DNA of 64,000 nt from Jiangella gansuensis DSM 44835 (GTDB taxonomy: Bacteria; Actinomycetota; Actinomycetes; Jiangellales; Jiangellaceae): the NCBI RefSeq assembly GCF_000515395.1, contig NZ_KI911782.1:3222606-3286605 (forward strand). The letters run 5' to 3'. Positions 1 through 8,804 of this stretch are shown piece after piece. The notes beneath the pieces are model-generated. The model was not told the DNA's origin and made no database searches. It saw nothing but the letters and a program-made list of their open reading frames with translations. Position 1 is the first letter of the stretch, and each line of letters starts with the position of its first letter. The position numbers were made by a program, and so were the translations under genes.

Positions 1-348
1 CCGGTCGAGATCGTTCCACCGCGATACACCTTCCGCGACGTCGACATCGCGGGCGACACGATCCCGGCGTTCGAGCGCGTCGGGCTGTCCCTCTGGGGTG
101 CCAACCGGGATCCCTCGGTCTTCTCCCACCCGGACACGTTCGACATCCACCGAACCGACGTCCGCCGGCACATCGCCTTCGGCCACGGGATCCACTTCTG
201 CCTGGGCGCGGCCTTGGGCCGGCTCGAGGCCCGCATCATGCTGGACTGCATCGCCCGCGAGCTGCGCGACCTGCGGCTCGCGGTGGACCCGGCCGAACTG
301 GACGCCTTCCGCCTGCACCACGGGGCCCTGCCGCTGCGGATCGCGTAG
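1..348 (+). CDS. Cytochrome P450, C-terminal part (cut by window edge)
   Basis: Frame 1 is open from the first base to a TAG and gives the last 115 residues of a cytochrome P450. The haem-binding loop reads FGHGIHFCLGAALGRLEA, with the Cys that ligates haem iron at about residue 72 of the fragment; the Glu in the segment after it is usual for bacterial CYPs. An upstream stretch, ANRDPSVFSHPDTFDIHR, matches the region before the haem loop in actinobacterial P450s. Substrate cannot be told from this part. It converges with the GntR regulator (25-bp gap) and is probably not part of the hydroxyproline set. Confidence 0.93.
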   Translation, partial: PVEIVPPRYTFRDVDIAGDTIPAFERVGLSLWGANRDPSVFSHPDTFDIHRTDVRRHIAFGHGIHFCLGAALGRLEARIMLDCIARELRDLRLAVDPAELDAFRLHHGALPLRIA

Positions 349-372
349 GTTCGGCCGCCCGGCCCCGCTCGC

Positions 373-1050
373 CTACTCGGAGTCTCGGCCGGCCCACTCG
401 CGCCGGATGTGGCCGATATGCGTGCGCATGAGGTCGCGCAGCTCCTCGGCCCGGCCGGCCTCGATGAGGTCGCACATCGTCTCGTGCTCCTGCGCGCTGG
501 CGACCAGGCGGCCGGACGCGGCCAGCGCCGACAGCCCGTACAGCCGGGTCTGCGCGCGTAGCTCCTCGACGATGCGCACCAGGCGCTGGTTGCCCGAGGC
601 GCCCAGCAGCCGAACGTGGAACTCGCGGTCGGCGTTGACGTAGTTGATCAGGTCGCTGCGCGCGGCGGCGTCGACGATGGCCGCGGACAGGTTGCGCAGC
701 GCGGCCAGCTCCTTCTCGCTGATGAGCGTGACCGCCTGCGCGGCGATGGGCGGTTCGAGCAGCTCACGGATCTGCGTGATCTGGTCGAGGTCGCCCTCGG
801 AGATGTCGGTGACCTTGAAGCCCTTGTTGCGGACGACCTCGACCAGGCCCTGCTTCACCAGGTCCAGCATGGCCTCGCGCACGGGGGTGGCCGAGATACC
901 GAACCGCTCGGCCAGCCCTGGGGCGGAGTACAGCTCGCCGGGCTTCATCTCACCGGACACGATGGCGCCACGCAGGGCGTCCGCGACCTCTTCTCTGACG
1001 CTCATTCGCCGTGCGAAAGACGGCAGAGCCAACTGCCGTAGTTCAGCCAT
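373..1050 (-). CDS. GntR/FadR-family transcriptional regulator of the hydroxyproline genes
   Basis: A 225-residue regulator with an N-terminal winged helix (about residues 15-75; recognition part SATPVREAMLDLVKQGLVEV) and a C-terminal all-helical FCD ligand domain with FadR-type His residues (EFHVRLLG, HETMCDLI, THIGHIRREW). The start at 1050 is chosen because GGAAGGA lies a normal distance upstream; a reading from 1128 would add a non-conserved tail. It is the last gene of the minus-strand run, just after the epimerase. By its place it is the likely local regulator of hydroxyproline use; FCD regulators usually answer to a small acid made or used by their pathway. The candidate operators are at 4664, 13627 and 13755. 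The effector is unknown. Confidence 0.9.
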   Translation of the reverse strand: MAELRQLALPSFARRMSVREEVADALRGAIVSGEMKPGELYSAPGLAERFGISATPVREAMLDLVKQGLVEVVRNKGFKVTDISEGDLDQITQIRELLEPPIAAQAVTLISEKELAALRNLSAAIVDAAARSDLINYVNADREFHVRLLGASGNQRLVRIVEELRAQTRLYGLSALAASGRLVASAQEHETMCDLIEAGRAEELRDLMRTHIGHIRREWAGRDSE

Positions 1051-1130
1051 CCATGGTCCTTCCGATGAAGCACGGTGGCCGCACGTCGTAAGAGGCGCGC
1101 GCTCGTGCGTGATATCCCACCTGTTCAACC

Positions 1131-2132
1131 CTAGAGGAGAAAACCCTGTGGAAAGGGGTCTGTCGGGTCAAGGAAGTACTGCGCGGTTCCGGTCACCCAG
1201 GCCCGGCCGGTCACCGTCGGGATCACCGCGGGGACGCCGCCGACGGACGCCTCCTCGACCAGCCGCCCGACGAACCGGCTGCCGATCAGGGACTCGTTGA
1301 CGAAGTCGGTGTCCAGCGGCAGCTCGCCGCGGGCGTGCAACTGTGCCATCCGGGCCGACGTCCCGGTGCCGCAGGGGGAGCGATCGAACCAGCCCGGGTG
1401 GATGGCCATCGCGTGCCGGGAGCGGCGCGCGTCGGAGCCCGGGTCGACCAGCTGCACGTGGTGGCACACGTCGATCTCCGGGTTCTCCGGGTGGACCGGG
1501 CGGTCGTGCTCATTGATGGCGTCCATGATGGCCAGCCCCGCGTCGAGCAGCCGGTCCTTCTGTGCGACGTCGACGCGGAGGCCAAGTTGGCCGGCATCGA
1601 GGATGGCGTAGAAGTTGCCGCCGTAAGCGAGGTCGTACGTGACGGTTCCCCAGCCGGGCACGTCGACCTTCGCGTCCAGCCGGTCGACGAACGACGCGAC
1701 GTTGCGGATCGTGACCGACTCTGCGGCGCCGCCGGAGGTGGCGACCTCGGCGATGACCAGGCCGGCCGGAGTGTCCAGACGGATGGTGGTGACCGGCTCG
1801 GTGACCTCCACCATGCCGGTCTCCACCAGCACGGTCGCGACGCCGATGGTGCCGTGCCCGCACATGGGCAGGCAGCCGGAGACCTCGATGTAGAGCACGC
1901 CCCAGTCGGCGTCCGGCCGGGTGGGCGGCTGCAGGATCGCGCCGCTCATGGCCGAATGGCCGCGCGGCTCGAACATCAGCAGCTGGCGCAGATGGTCGGA
2001 GTTGTCGATGAACCACCGCCGCCGCTCGGCCATGGTGGCGCCGGGAAGCGTCCCGACGCCACCGGTGACGACGCGCGTGGGCATGCCCTCCGTGTGGGAT
2101 TCCACGGTGTGGAGGATCCGGGTGGATCGCAT
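1131..2132 (-). CDS. lhpA: Proline racemase family protein, probable 4-hydroxyproline 2-epimerase
   Basis: 333 residues. Both catalytic cysteines of the proline racemase/hydroxyproline epimerase fold are present: MCGHGTIG near residue 90 and SPCGTGTSA near residue 253. Family members with two Cys are racemases or epimerases, while a Thr at the second place marks the dehydratases. The neighbours (deaminase, semialdehyde dehydrogenase, D-hydroxyproline dehydrogenase subunits) make trans-4-hydroxy-L-proline to cis-4-hydroxy-D-proline the likely reaction, the first step of the bacterial pathway. It follows the deaminase gene by 21 bp and precedes the regulator by 80 bp. Proline racemase itself cannot be excluded from sequence alone. 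Confidence 0.88.
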   Translation of the reverse strand: MRSTRILHTVESHTEGMPTRVVTGGVGTLPGATMAERRRWFIDNSDHLRQLLMFEPRGHSAMSGAILQPPTRPDADWGVLYIEVSGCLPMCGHGTIGVATVLVETGMVEVTEPVTTIRLDTPAGLVIAEVATSGGAAESVTIRNVASFVDRLDAKVDVPGWGTVTYDLAYGGNFYAILDAGQLGLRVDVAQKDRLLDAGLAIMDAINEHDRPVHPENPEIDVCHHVQLVDPGSDARRSRHAMAIHPGWFDRSPCGTGTSARMAQLHARGELPLDTDFVNESLIGSRFVGRLVEEASVGGVPAVIPTVTGRAWVTGTAQYFLDPTDPFPQGFLL

Positions 2133-2153
2133 CGGCGCACGCTCCTCGGTGGG

Positions 2154-3047
2154 TCAGGAGTACTTCTCGGCGGCCTTCGCCGTGAGCTCGCGCACGGACG
2201 CCTCGTCGGCCGCCAGCATAGGCTGACGGGGCGGCCGCACCGGCCCGCCGTTCCGGCCGATGACGTCCATGGAGAGCTTGATCGCCTGGATGAACTCGGT
2301 GTTGAAGTCCCAGCGCAGCAGCGCGTGCAGGTCGCGGTAGAGCGGCAGCGCGGTCTCCAGGTCGTGGTCCAGGACGGCGTGGTAGAGCTTCACACAGGCC
2401 TGCGGGAAGGCGCTCGGGTAGCCGGAGACCCAGCCCTTGGCGCCGGCCAGGCCGACCTCGAGGACGGAATCGTCGGTGCCGATGAGGATGTCGAGACCGG
2501 GAGCCAGCTCGCGGATCTGGTAGGAGCGCCGGGACTCGCCGGTGAACTCCTTGACGCCGACGATCAGACCCTCGTTGTACAGCTCGGCGAGCAGCGCCGG
2601 CTTGAGGTCGATCTTCGTGTCGATCGGGTTGTTGTACGCCGACACCGGGAGACCGACCTTCGCGACCTCTCGGAAATGCTCGATGACGGAGCGGTCGTCA
2701 CCGCGGTACGCGTTGGGCGGCAGCGCCATGACCACCGGAGCGCCGGCCTCGGCGGCCTGCTCGGCCCAGGCGCGAGCCTCACGGGCACCGTAGGCGCCGA
2801 CGCCCGGCATGACGGTGAATCCCTCGGGGGCGTTCTCGATGGCGACCCTCACCATCGTGGCCCGCTCCTCGTCCGTCAGTACCTGGTATTCGCCCAGCGA
2901 GCCGTTGGGGCAGACGCCGTCGCAGCCGTTCTCCGCCAGCCACCGCACATGCTCGGCGTAGCGGTCGTAGTCCACCGAAAGGTCGTCCCGGAAGAACGTC
3001 GGGGTGGCGACCAGAACGCCGTGCCACGGCTTTTCACGACTGGTCAT
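2154..3047 (-). CDS. lhpC: DHDPS-family lyase, probable 1-pyrroline-4-hydroxy-2-carboxylate deaminase
   Basis: 297 residues, a complete TIM barrel of the dihydrodipicolinate synthase/N-acetylneuraminate lyase superfamily. The Schiff-base lysine is visible in IVGVKEFTGESR (about residue 165) and the catalytic Tyr in VSAYNNP (about residue 137). In hydroxyproline clusters this family takes the pyrroline made by D-hydroxyproline dehydrogenase, removes ammonia, and gives 2-oxoglutarate semialdehyde. It lies between the semialdehyde dehydrogenase and the epimerase genes on the same strand, which fits that step. True lysine-pathway DapA is unlikely in this context. Confidence 0.87.
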   Translation of the reverse strand: MTSREKPWHGVLVATPTFFRDDLSVDYDRYAEHVRWLAENGCDGVCPNGSLGEYQVLTDEERATMVRVAIENAPEGFTVMPGVGAYGAREARAWAEQAAEAGAPVVMALPPNAYRGDDRSVIEHFREVAKVGLPVSAYNNPIDTKIDLKPALLAELYNEGLIVGVKEFTGESRRSYQIRELAPGLDILIGTDDSVLEVGLAGAKGWVSGYPSAFPQACVKLYHAVLDHDLETALPLYRDLHALLRWDFNTEFIQAIKLSMDVIGRNGGPVRPPRQPMLAADEASVRELTAKAAEKYS

Positions 3048-3071
3048 GCGAGGGCTCCATTTCTATGCCAT

Positions 3072-3083
3072 GTAACATTTTAC
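3072..3083. promoter_or_regulatory. Possible weak operator before the deaminase gene
   Basis: In the 79-bp gap before lhpC an inverted repeat GTAA-CATT-TTAC is seen. Read on the minus strand it shares AAATGT-N-AC with the right half of the stronger operator at 4664. The left half does not match well, so this may be a half site or chance. Confidence 0.25.
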
Positions 3084-3126
3084 GTGAGTGTCTGCGGACT
3101 TCTGTTGCACCTGGGATGGAACGTCG

Positions 3127-4572
3127 CTACGCCTTCAGAATGCCGTTCACCCGGCGCGGAATGCCCGGGTCCTCGTCCCGCAGTTCCGCGGGAAGCACGT
3201 ACTGCGGGGCGTTCTGGTAGGAGAGCGGTCGCAGCCAGCGCCGGATGGAGGTGGGTCCGACGGAGGTGTGGCCGCTGACGGTGGCCGACGGGTACGGCCC
3301 GCCGTGGTGCATGGCCCAGGTGACGGCCACGCCGGTGGGGAAGCCGCCGAAGAGTAGCCGGCCGGCGCGCTGCCGCAACACGCCGTGCAGGCGCTCGACC
3401 AGGTCGGTCTCGCCGTCGGTCGCGTGCACGGTCGCGGTGAGCTGGCCGTCGATGCGGGTCAGGGTGTCGAGGAGTTCGTCGGTGTCGCGGTAGCCGATGA
3501 CCAGCGCCGTCGGGCCGAAGCACTCCTCGAGCAGTTCGGCGTCGAGGTCGGCGGCGGCGACGGCGAACAGGGCCGGACGGCCCAGCGCGGGGTCGTCGGA
3601 CCCGGCGTCGGCGCCGGCGGAGAGGCTGCGCAGGCGCGAGTCGGCCGCGCGGCGCGCCGTCTCGGCCTGGTAGGCGTCGCGGATGGTGTCGGTGAGCATC
3701 CGGCCGGCGGAGGTCGTCCCGAGTGCCTCGCCCAGCAGGGAACGCAGCCGGTCGCCGTCAGCGCCCTCGGGGGCGAACAGCAGGCCGGGCTTGGTGCAGA
3801 ACTGACCGACGCCCATGGTCACCGAGCCCACATATGCGCTGGCGAACTCCTCGGCCCGGCTCGCGGCGACGCCGGGCGTCACCACCAGCGGGTTGAGGCT
3901 GCCGAGCTCGCCGTAGAACGGAATGGGCTCGGGTCGGGCGGCGGCGAGGTCGTACAGCGCGCGCCCGCCGCGGGTTGAGCCGGTGAAGCCGACGGCGCGC
4001 ACGTCCGGGTGCCGGACCAGGTCGGCGCCGGCCTCGAGGCCCTCGACCATGCCGAGGATCGTTTCGGGCAGCCCCACCTTGGTGAGGCCGGCGCGCATCG
4101 CGGCGAACGTGCGGCGGCTGGTCTCGGGGTGGGCCGGGTGTGCCTTGACGACGACCGGGCAGCCGGCCGCCAGTGCCGAGGCGGTGTCGCCGCCGGGGAC
4201 GCTGAACGCGAGCGGGAAGTTGCTGGCGCCGAAGATGCCGACGACGCCGACCGGCACGAGAATCCGGCGCAGGTCGGGGCGCGGGCCCATGGGGGTGTCC
4301 GCGGCATGGTCGATGGTGGCCTCGACGTAGGAGCCTTCGCGCAGGACCTCGGCGAAGAGCCGGAGCTGGAAGGTGGTGCGGGTGAGCTCGCCGTTCAGGC
4401 GGGTGGGCCCCAGGCCGGTCTCGCGGTCGGCGGTGGCGACGATGGCCTCGCGGTCGGCTTCGAACGCGTCGGCGATGGCGTCCAGTGCGTCGGCGCGGCC
4501 GGTCCGGCCAGCCTGCTCGAACACCGCGGTAGTCTCCGCCGCGTCGCGAACCGCTTGATCGACAGCAGACAT
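3127..4572 (-). CDS. Aldehyde dehydrogenase, probable 2-oxoglutarate semialdehyde dehydrogenase
   Basis: 481 residues of the NAD(P)-dependent aldehyde dehydrogenase superfamily. The catalytic Cys is in GVGQFCTKPGLLF (near residue 265) and the general-base Glu in FYGELGSLNP (near residue 230); the cofactor region has GIFGASNFP and GFTGSTRGG. It groups by eye with the ketoglutarate-semialdehyde type found with hydroxyproline and sugar-acid operons, and would oxidise 2-oxoglutarate semialdehyde to 2-oxoglutarate, the last step. The start at 4572 is preferred over 4632 because GGAGAG precedes it by seven bases. It follows a 126-bp gap that carries a strong palindrome, so the last genes may have their own promoter. 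Confidence 0.88.
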   Translation of the reverse strand: MSAVDQAVRDAAETTAVFEQAGRTGRADALDAIADAFEADREAIVATADRETGLGPTRLNGELTRTTFQLRLFAEVLREGSYVEATIDHAADTPMGPRPDLRRILVPVGVVGIFGASNFPLAFSVPGGDTASALAAGCPVVVKAHPAHPETSRRTFAAMRAGLTKVGLPETILGMVEGLEAGADLVRHPDVRAVGFTGSTRGGRALYDLAAARPEPIPFYGELGSLNPLVVTPGVAASRAEEFASAYVGSVTMGVGQFCTKPGLLFAPEGADGDRLRSLLGEALGTTSAGRMLTDTIRDAYQAETARRAADSRLRSLSAGADAGSDDPALGRPALFAVAAADLDAELLEECFGPTALVIGYRDTDELLDTLTRIDGQLTATVHATDGETDLVERLHGVLRQRAGRLLFGGFPTGVAVTWAMHHGGPYPSATVSGHTSVGPTSIRRWLRPLSYQNAPQYVLPAELRDEDPGIPRRVNGILKA

Positions 4573-4663
4573 GCTCGGTCTCTCCAGACGGCCGGTGGCC
4601 AGATCGACGACGAGTCGGCGTGGGCGGCCCACGCCGACTCGAGTGCTTTCACCAGATTATCTT

Positions 4664-4684
4664 AGTGACATGTGAAATGTCACT
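4664..4684. promoter_or_regulatory. Operator-like palindrome before the aldehyde dehydrogenase gene
   Basis: AGTGACAT, five spacer bases, then ATGTCACT: perfect 8-base arms, 92 bp before the dehydrogenase start on the minus strand. It matches the palindrome at 13627 at 15 of 21 places. The size, symmetry and position fit a GntR/FadR operator, and the regulator at 373-1050 is the natural candidate. Confidence 0.7.
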
Positions 4685-4697
4685 GTTGCGGGGGTGC

Positions 4698-6152
4698 TCA
4701 TTCGGGGTTCGCGAGTTCGGTGAGAGTCAAAGGTGCGGCGATGGGGCGCTCCCCGATGCCGCGAAGATCCGCCTCGCCCGGGTGGTCCGCTCCGCTTGCG
4801 GACGCGGCCAGGCATGCGGTCGCGTAGCCGCAGACCCGGCCTTGACACCAGCCCATGCCGGCCCGGCTGAGCAGCTTGGCGGTGCGTGCATCGGTGGCGC
4901 CCAGGTCGTGCACCGCGCCGCGTACCTCGGCGGCGGTGACCTCCTCGCACCGGCACACCAGCGTGTCGTCGGTCAGCCAGGTCTGCCAGCCGTCGCGCAC
5001 CGGGTGTACCTCGTGCATGGCAGCAGCGAATCGGCGTAGTGCCCGCCGGCGCCGGCGAAGCGCGGCCGGCACCGTGACGAAGCCGTCGTCGGCCACCCGG
5101 GCCGCGGCCCGGCCCGCGATCTCGCCTTCGGCGACGGCCAGCGGCGCACCGCCGATGCCGGTCGCCTCGCCCGCGACATAGACGCCTGGCACGGACGTGC
5201 GCTGGTGGTCGTCGACCGCCACCACCAGGGAGCCGTCGACGTCGACTCGGGTCGCGCAGCCCAGGGCCAGCGGCAGCTCCAACTGCGGGGTGAACCCCCA
5301 CCCGACCGCGGCCGCATCGCATTCGATCACCCGCTCGGTGCCAGGCACCACCCGCCAGCGCGGGTCCAGCCGGGCCACGGTGACCGCCGTCAGCGTGTCG
5401 GTGCCGTGCGCGGCGACGATGGCGCTCCGGGTCCGGTAGGGCACGCGATGCCGGGCCAGCGCGGCCGCGTATCCGGCGCCCTCGGTGAGCTTGCCGGCCA
5501 CCGGCAGGACGGCGGCGGTTCGACGCAGCCAGCCGGTCGGGGCGTTCGCCTCGAAGACCCCGGCGACGTCCGCGCCGCGGGCCGCGAGGCCGGCCGCGAC
5601 CGGCAACAGGAACGGTCCCGTCCCGCCGACCACGACCCGCCTCCCGGCCACCACCTCATGGCCCTTCAACAGGGCCTGAGCGCCGCCGGCGGTGTACACG
5701 CCCGGAAGGTCCCAGCCGCGGAACGGGACCTGCCGGTCGTAACCGCCGGGGGCGAGCACGAGCGCCCGGGCCGGCACCGCCCGTTCGACGCCGTCGGCGA
5801 CGGCCCGCACCACGAAGCCGGCGTCACTCGTGCCGTCGGCGTTCGTCGTGATGGTCCAGACCTGGTGCCCGTGGAATCGCACGGCACCGGCCACACCGGC
5901 GACCAGGCGGCGGAACGTCGTGAGGCCGTGGTGCAGGTCGGCGACGGCGCCGAGATCGCCCTCCGGGTGCCGCCAGTACTGGCCGCCCGGCTGCCGGCCG
6001 GCGTCGATCAGCGCTACCCGGGCACCAGCGGCCAGTGCGGCGCCGGCGGCGGCCAGCCCGGCCGGTCCGCCGCCCACGACGGCGACGTCGTACGGCTCGA
6101 CCGCGGGTGCGGCGCCAGACGGCGAGGTGCGGTCAGACGGCGAGGTGGCCAC
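4698..6152 (-). CDS. FAD/NAD(P)-binding oxidoreductase, D-hydroxyproline dehydrogenase large subunit (HcnB-like)
   Basis: 484 residues starting at GTG. The N-terminus has an FAD-binding dinucleotide fold (VAVVGGGPAGLAAAGAAL), a second nucleotide site (VVVGGTGPFLLPVAAGL), and the ATG-like motif VYVAGEATGIGG near residue 330. The last 90 residues form a BFD-like [2Fe-2S] domain with the cysteines in LVCRCEEVT and GWCQGRVCGYATAC. This arrangement is that of the alpha subunit of hetero-oligomeric dye-linked D-hydroxyproline dehydrogenases and of HcnB/opine oxidase. It overlaps the ferredoxin-like gene by 20 bp, so the two should be translated together. Electrons would pass through the Fe-S centres, probably to the membrane chain. 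Confidence 0.88.
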   Translation of the reverse strand: MATSPSDRTSPSGAAPAVEPYDVAVVGGGPAGLAAAGAALAAGARVALIDAGRQPGGQYWRHPEGDLGAVADLHHGLTTFRRLVAGVAGAVRFHGHQVWTITTNADGTSDAGFVVRAVADGVERAVPARALVLAPGGYDRQVPFRGWDLPGVYTAGGAQALLKGHEVVAGRRVVVGGTGPFLLPVAAGLAARGADVAGVFEANAPTGWLRRTAAVLPVAGKLTEGAGYAAALARHRVPYRTRSAIVAAHGTDTLTAVTVARLDPRWRVVPGTERVIECDAAAVGWGFTPQLELPLALGCATRVDVDGSLVVAVDDHQRTSVPGVYVAGEATGIGGAPLAVAEGEIAGRAAARVADDGFVTVPAALRRRRRALRRFAAAMHEVHPVRDGWQTWLTDDTLVCRCEEVTAAEVRGAVHDLGATDARTAKLLSRAGMGWCQGRVCGYATACLAASASGADHPGEADLRGIGERPIAAPLTLTELANPE

Positions 6153-6405
6153 GGCCGGTTCCTTCCTGGGCTCGCACCCGCATGCCCGCGGTCGCGGGCA
6201 CCAGGCAGGCCCGCTGGTTGGGCACGTCGTCGACCTCGATCAGGCAGTCGAAGCAGACGCCGATGCCGCAGAACAGCCCACGCGGGCGGTCACCGGCCCG
6301 AGTGGTGCGCCAGGCCCGGATGCCGGCCGCCACGAGGGCGGCACCGATGCTCTGGCCCGGGGTGAACGGGATCGTGCGCCCGTCGAAGTCGAAGGTGTGG
6401 GTCAT
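6133..6405 (-). CDS. [2Fe-2S] small subunit (HcnA-like) of D-hydroxyproline dehydrogenase
   Basis: 90 residues, a ferredoxin-like protein with Cys in GLFCGIGVCFDCLIEV and a further Cys in QRACLVPA, the pattern of HcnA/SoxA-type small subunits of FAD dehydrogenases. It begins with an ATGA overlap on the small ORF upstream and ends 20 bp inside the large-subunit gene. It should carry electrons between the FAD subunits and the acceptor. Confidence 0.88.
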   Translation of the reverse strand: MTHTFDFDGRTIPFTPGQSIGAALVAAGIRAWRTTRAGDRPRGLFCGIGVCFDCLIEVDDVPNQRACLVPATAGMRVRAQEGTGRGHLAV

Positions 6406-6563
6406 GGCCGGCCCCCGTCTCGCGATCGGTGCAACGTCGCAGGTGAGCGATGGTCAAGGCGCCGAAGACCAACGCCCGCGGCCGCGCGGCCGGCCACGAT
6501 CTGGAGGCCGCCGGCGCCGCCGCATACTCGGCGCCGAGGCGCGCGCACCTCGGCAGTGCTCAT
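6402..6563 (-). CDS. Candidate small protein locked between two dehydrogenase subunit genes
   Basis: A 53-codon frame that starts in an ATGA overlap with the stop of the HcnC-like gene and ends in a second ATGA overlap with the start of the HcnA-like gene. This exact fit at both ends suggests it is translated, at least to carry ribosomes across the 154-bp gap. The predicted product is Arg/Ala/Gly-rich with no recognised domain. Third-position GC is about three quarters, lower than in the genes around it, so it may be a decayed gene or a coupling device rather than a folded protein. Confidence 0.45.
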   Translation of the reverse strand: MSTAEVRAPRRRVCGGAGGLQIVAGRAAAGVGLRRLDHRSPATLHRSRDGGRP

Positions 6564-7690
6564 GAGAAGCGCTCCGGGCGGAAGGGGGTGACGTCGAGGG
6601 ACGGCTGCTGCCCGCCGATCAGCTCCGCGATCAGCACCCCGGTGCCCGCCGCGAGCCCGATGCCGGCACCCTCGTGACCGCAGGCGTGGAACAGTCCGGG
6701 GGCGCGCGGATCGGCACCGATCACCGGCAGGTGGTCCGGGCAGTACGGGCGGAAACCGCGGTAGGCGCGGATGACCTGCACGCCGGCCAGCACCGGGAAC
6801 AGCTCGACCGCCCGAGCGGCGAGCGCCCGCAGCACGGGCACGGACAGCGTCCGGTCGTACCCGACCCGCTCGCGGCTCGAACCGATCAATACGGTGCCGG
6901 CCTGGGTGCCCTCGACCACCGGCGAGGTCTGCAGGGCGGCGTCGTCGCTGGCCACGTCGGAGACGTACTCCGCCGCGTACACCTTGTGCCGGATCAGCCG
7001 CGGCAGTGGTTCGGTGACCAGGATGAAACCGCGGCGGGGGAGCACCGGCACGTCGACGCCGGCCAGCGAGGCGATGTCGCCTCCCCAGGTGCCCGCCGCG
7101 TTGACGACGGCGCCGGCCGGGATGTCGCCCGCCGACGTCCGTACACCGGTGACGCGGTCGCCCGAACGCAGGAATCCGGTGACATCGACACCGGTGCGCA
7201 CCGTGGCGCCGGAGCGGCACGCCGAGCGCAGCAGCCGCGCCGCCGCGAGCATCGGCTGCACCTGCGCGTCCTGCGGGTAGAGGACACCGCCGGCCATGGA
7301 CGGGTTCAGGTGCGGTTCGTGCTCGGCCAGGTCCGCCGCCGGCACCACGACGGTCTCGACGCCGGCGGCCGCCTGCTCCGCGGCCAGGCCGGCCAGTGCG
7401 GCGAAGCCGGCCGCGGAGGAGGCGACGACGAGGCCGCCCTTCGGGTCGTACTCGAACCCGCCGACCTCGTGCCCGAGCGTGTGCCAGCGGCGCGCGGACA
7501 GCTGGGCCAGGTCGAGCTCCGCGCCCGGCGGCTTGTCCGAGACCAGGATGTTGCCCTCGCCGGCGCCGGTGGTGCCGCCGGCCACCGGCCCACGGTCGAC
7601 GACGGTGACCGACAGCCCCGCCTGTGCGACGTGCCAGGCGATGGCAGCGCCGACGACGCCGGCGCCGATCACCACGACGTCAGCGGGCAC
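6560..7690 (-). CDS. FAD-dependent oxidoreductase (DAO family), D-hydroxyproline dehydrogenase catalytic subunit (HcnC-like)
   Basis: 376 residues from a GTG preceded by GGAGGG. The N-terminal FAD fold reads [19 protein letters not shown], and the C-terminus has the D-amino-acid oxidase-like segment [15 protein letters not shown] and [14 protein letters not shown]. The subunit would oxidise cis-4-hydroxy-D-proline to 1-pyrroline-4-hydroxy-2-carboxylate. It overlaps the upstream ABC ATPase gene by 11 bp. The set HcnC-like, HcnA-like and HcnB-like is the hetero-oligomeric form of the enzyme. Confidence 0.88.
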   Translation of the reverse strand: MPADVVVIGAGVVGAAIAWHVAQAGLSVTVVDRGPVAGGTTGAGEGNILVSDKPPGAELDLAQLSARRWHTLGHEVGGFEYDPKGGLVVASSAAGFAALAGLAAEQAAAGVETVVVPAADLAEHEPHLNPSMAGGVLYPQDAQVQPMLAAARLLRSACRSGATVRTGVDVTGFLRSGDRVTGVRTSAGDIPAGAVVNAAGTWGGDIASLAGVDVPVLPRRGFILVTEPLPRLIRHKVYAAEYVSDVASDDAALQTSPVVEGTQAGTVLIGSSRERVGYDRTLSVPVLRALAARAVELFPVLAGVQVIRAYRGFRPYCPDHLPVIGADPRAPGLFHACGHEGAGIGLAAGTGVLIAELIGGQQPSLDVTPFRPERFS

Positions 7691-8804
7691 CAGGAGGCCC
7701 TCCGGGAGTCAGACCGCCGGCCACGTGCGCTTCTGTCGTCTCGATGCTGCCGATGTCCTCGGACGCCGCCGACAGCGCGACCTCCTCGGGCTTCACCTCG
7801 TGCGGGGTGATCTTCCCCGCCCGGATGTCCTCGGCGAAGTGACAGGCCACCTTGTGCCCGCCGGGCAGCTCGCGCAACGCCGGCCGCTCGGTGTCGCAGC
7901 GGGTCTCCTGCTTCCACGGGCAGCGGGTGTGGAAACGGCAGCCGGCCGGCGGGTTCGCCGGCGACGGCAGATCGCCCTGCAGCAGGATGCGGCTGCGGGT
8001 CTCCTCGACGTTCGGGTCGGGCACCGGGACCGCGCTCATCAACGCCTTCGTGTATGGGTGCAGCGGCTCCCGGTACAGGTCGGCGGCCGGGGCCTGCTCC
8101 ACGATGCCGCCGAGGTACATGACCGCGACCGTGGTGCTGATGTGCCGGACGACGGCGAGGTCGTGCGCGATGATCATATAGGTCAGGGAGAACCGCTCCT
8201 GCAGTTCCTTCAACAGGTTGATGACCTGCGCCTGGATCGACACGTCCAGTGCCGACACCGGCTCGTCGGCGATGATCATGGCCGGGTTGAGCGCCAGCGC
8301 GCGGGCGATGCCCAGCCGCTGCCGCTGCCCGCCGGAGAACTCGTGAGGGTAGCGGTGCACCACCGAGGCCGACAGCCCGACCACGTCGAGCAGCTCCCGG
8401 ATCCGCCGGGCGTGCCCGGTCGGGCCGCCGGGCTCCTTGTGCGCCCGCAGCGGCTCGGTGAGCAGTGACTCCACACTCTGCCGCGGGTCGAGACTGGCCA
8501 TCGGGTCCTGGAACACCATCTGGAACTGCCGGCGCACGGCACGCAGTTTGCGCTCGCTGAGCGCCAGCAGATCCTGGCCGTCGAGCGTGACCGAGCCCTT
8601 GGTCGGCTCGATCAGCCGCATCACCGCGCGGCCGAGGGTGGACTTGCCGCACCCGGACTCGCCCACCAGGCCGAACGTCGTTCCGGCCTCGATGTCGAGG
8701 TCGACGCCGTCGACGGCCTTGACCGCGCCCACGGTGCGCTGGAACAGAGTCCCGGACTTGATGGGGAAGTGGACCTCGAGGTCGCGGACTTCGAGCAGAC
8801 TCAC
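7680..8804 (-). CDS. ABC transporter ATP-binding protein, DppF/OppF type
   Basis: 374 residues. Walker A is GESGCGKST, the signature motif is [17 protein letters not shown], Walker B is [12 protein letters not shown], and the H-loop is [12 protein letters not shown]-terminal oligopeptide-transport extension has Cys in [10 protein letters not shown]. The real start is the GTG at 8804 in a GTGA overlap with the partner ATPase; an upstream reading adds 56 out-of-family residues. About 40 residues after the usual end are acidic and not recognised. It powers the importer encoded at 8801-13439. Confidence 0.92.
   Translation of the reverse strand: MSLLEVRDLEVHFPIKSGTLFQRTVGAVKAVDGVDLDIEAGTTFGLVGESGCGKSTLGRAVMRLIEPTKGSVTLDGQDLLALSERKLRAVRRQFQMVFQDPMASLDPRQSVESLLTEPLRAHKEPGGPTGHARRIRELLDVVGLSASVVHRYPHEFSGGQRQRLGIARALALNPAMIIADEPVSALDVSIQAQVINLLKELQERFSLTYMIIAHDLAVVRHISTTVAVMYLGGIVEQAPAADLYREPLHPYTKALMSAVPVPDPNVEETRSRILLQGDLPSPANPPAGCRFHTRCPWKQETRCDTERPALRELPGGHKVACHFAEDIRAGKITPHEVKPEEVALSAASEDIGSIETTEAHVAGGLTPGGPPGAR

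Noticed and set aside
1-348. P450 as part of the hydroxyproline pathway
   Set aside because: It points toward the regulator on the other strand, lies outside the coupled run, and no P450 step is known in hydroxyproline breakdown.
1335-3278. Long plus-strand ORF of 647 codons
   Set aside because: It is antisense to the epimerase and deaminase genes, has no family motifs, and its composition is that of a GC-rich shadow frame.
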